Shown here: one piece after another, positions 62,951 to 64,000 of the stretch
How positions within the stretch are numbered: position 1 is the stretch's first letter
How the letters are laid out: each line of letters begins with the position of its first letter
Assembly: GCA_958296405.1 (NCBI GenBank)
Contig: OY282519.1
Span: forward strand, 1,906,132-1,970,131
DNA: 64,000 nt
Direction: 5' to 3'
Origin: an uncultured Pseudomonadales bacterium
GTDB taxonomy: Bacteria > Pseudomonadota > Gammaproteobacteria > Pseudomonadales > Azotimanducaceae
Made by a program: the position numbers and the translations under genes
The notes under the pieces: model-generated
What the model was told of the DNA's origin: nothing
Database searches by the model: none
What the model saw: the letters and a program-made list of their open reading frames with translations, nothing else

Positions 62951-64000
62951 ATGGGAAAGGCTGAACTAGGCGGCCCGCGCCGCGCGACCTCACTCGTCAT
63001 GGCGGCCATCGCGTTGGCCATTGGCATCTTCGCGGCCCGCGCCAACGCGGCCGTCGCCGCGGAAACGGGCTTCGTGCTGAACACGTTCTCGTTTCTCATC
63101 TGGGGCGCGCTGGTGATGTGGATGTGCGCCGGCTTCACGATGCTGGAGGCCGGCTCCGTTCGCACCAAGAACGCCTCGGTCATCTGCTTGAAGAACATCG
63201 GCTTGTACTCCATCGCCGGTCTCGCGTACTACCTCATTGGCTACAACCTGATGTATGTGGACGTGGGCAGCCTGCTAGGCACGATCACGCCGTTTTATGG
63301 TTCGACGCCGGATGAAATCGCGCTCTTGAACGCGGACGAAGCCGCCGCGGCCGATGCCGCGGCCAAGGTGGTCGAGGCCGGCAGCTACGCCACCATGTCG
63401 GATTGGTTCTTCCAGATGGTCTTTGTCGCCACCGCGGCCTCGATCGTCTCCGGCACCTTGGCGGAGCGGGTGCGGCTGTGGTCGTTCTTCGCCTTTGTCT
63501 TGGTGCTCACGGCGGTCATCTACCCCATCGTCGGCGCTTGGACTTGGGGCGGCGGCTGGCTCAAACAAATGGGCTTCAAGGATTTCGCTGGTTCCACCAT
63601 CGTGCACTCCACCGGCGGTTGGGCGGCTCTCGCCGGTGTCTTGGTGGTAGGGGCGCGGCTCGGCAAGTTCCGCCGCGATGGCACGGTGAAGACGACGCCG
63701 CCTTCCAACGTGCCGGCGGTCACCCTCGGCGTGTTCATCCTTTGGCTCGGCTGGTTCGGCTTCAACGGTGGCTCGCAGCTTGCGCTGGCTGGCGCGTTGG
63801 ACGCGGTGGCGATGAGCAACGTGCTCGTCAACACCAATTTGGCGGCCGGCGCCGGCGTCATGGCCGCCATGAGCGTCTCGCGGCCCCTGCTTGGCCGCGT
63901 TGATCTCTTGGCGGTGCTGAACGGCGCCATTGCCGGGCTGGTGTCCATCACCGCCGGCCCAGACGTCGTCGACCATTACTGGGCCATCGTCATTGGCGCG
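62951..64000 (+). CDS. amtB: Ammonium transporter AmtB (runs off the window)
   Basis: 350 codons visible from the ATG at 62951 with GGAGGGG upstream; the C-terminus is outside. A signal-like first segment (SLVMAAIALAIGIFAARANA) precedes the helices. AGFTMLEAGSVRTKNASVI, FVATAASIVSGTLAERVRLW, VIYPIVGAWTWGGGWL and STIVHSTGGWAALAG (with a pore histidine) are conserved. A longer loop with DEAAAADAAAKVVEAGSYAT lies between helices three and four, as in several marine-type Amt proteins. AmtB conducts ammonia and is usually paired with a PII protein (GlnK), which may follow beyond the window. Confidence 0.93.
   Translation, partial: MGKAELGGPRRATSLVMAAIALAIGIFAARANAAVAAETGFVLNTFSFLIWGALVMWMCAGFTMLEAGSVRTKNASVICLKNIGLYSIAGLAYYLIGYNLMYVDVGSLLGTITPFYGSTPDEIALLNADEAAAADAAAKVVEAGSYATMSDWFFQMVFVATAASIVSGTLAERVRLWSFFAFVLVLTAVIYPIVGAWTWGGGWLKQMGFKDFAGSTIVHSTGGWAALAGVLVVGARLGKFRRDGTVKTTPPSNVPAVTLGVFILWLGWFGFNGGSQLALAGALDAVAMSNVLVNTNLAAGAGVMAAMSVSRPLLGRVDLLAVLNGAIAGLVSITAGPDVVDHYWAIVIGA

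Overview
The window is a GC-rich bacterial chromosome segment, most likely from a gammaproteobacterium. The best evidence is conserved gene order: queA-tgt-yajC-secD-secF, and iscR-iscS-ndk-rlmN-rodZ-hisS-yfgM-bamB-der. The second block lacks pilF and ispG, and has no iscU, iscA, hscBA or fdx next to iscRS. I cannot place the organism more closely. Several genes suggest a marine or host-associated heterotroph: a DmdA-like methyltransferase, a fused MTHFR-FTHFS, a dimethylglycine dehydrogenase-like flavoprotein, two phytanoyl-CoA dioxygenase relatives and AmtB. No rRNA, tRNA or CRISPR array was recognised.

Layout. 1-89 looks like the end of an IS21-type element. 330-5095 holds a small ORF overlapping a 1492-residue nuclease-STAND NTPase of antiviral (Avs-like) architecture. 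5165-9537 is a bacterial NHEJ locus: ligD divergent from ku and a MerR-TPR gene. 9745-10779 is a secreted FGE-fold protein whose 3' end looks like a diversity-generating retroelement (DGR) target, with a hairpin just downstream. 10919-18920 is a one-carbon operon read leftwards with a GlxA-type AraC regulator. 19339-20442 is an XRE-ImmA/IrrE regulator-protease. 20609-27884 is the queuosine/Sec block plus suhB and trmJ.

27885-29960 is an accessory patch: a small antitoxin-like gene, a retropepsin-like gene, and truncated genes meeting at a junction. 29960-32416 is a broken TonB-dependent receptor. 32537-41688 is the isc/ndk/hisS/der housekeeping block, followed leftwards by xseA and an M23 peptidase. 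44052-47181 is a second accessory patch: a caspase-like protein, a SAP-HsdR-C protein and an Rpn-type nuclease. 47361-53187 has a PhyH protein, a UMF1 transporter and the ATP-grasp/alpha-E/transglutaminase trio. 53399-58383 is a tightly coupled four-gene signalling operon: response regulator-PP2C phosphatase, RsbW-like kinase, periplasmic binding protein and histidine kinase. 58407-60003 is a damaged accessory patch. It contains a run of 15 identical bases inside a small RiPP-precursor-like ORF, divergent from a truncated sulfotransferase-like ORF. 60117-64000 has a PhyH protein, an amidohydrolase, a DUF2306-like membrane protein and the start of amtB.

The most interesting items are the DGR target gene (its reverse transcriptase is not in the window), the homopolymer-controlled peptide ORF, the MTHFR-FTHFS fusion, the STAND nuclease, the coupled phosphatase/kinase/sensor operon and the two orphan-domain proteins at 44-46 kb. 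Several genes between 29 and 33 kb and between 58 and 60 kb carry single-base indels. These may be real decay or assembly error, and the homopolymer claim has to be judged with that in mind.
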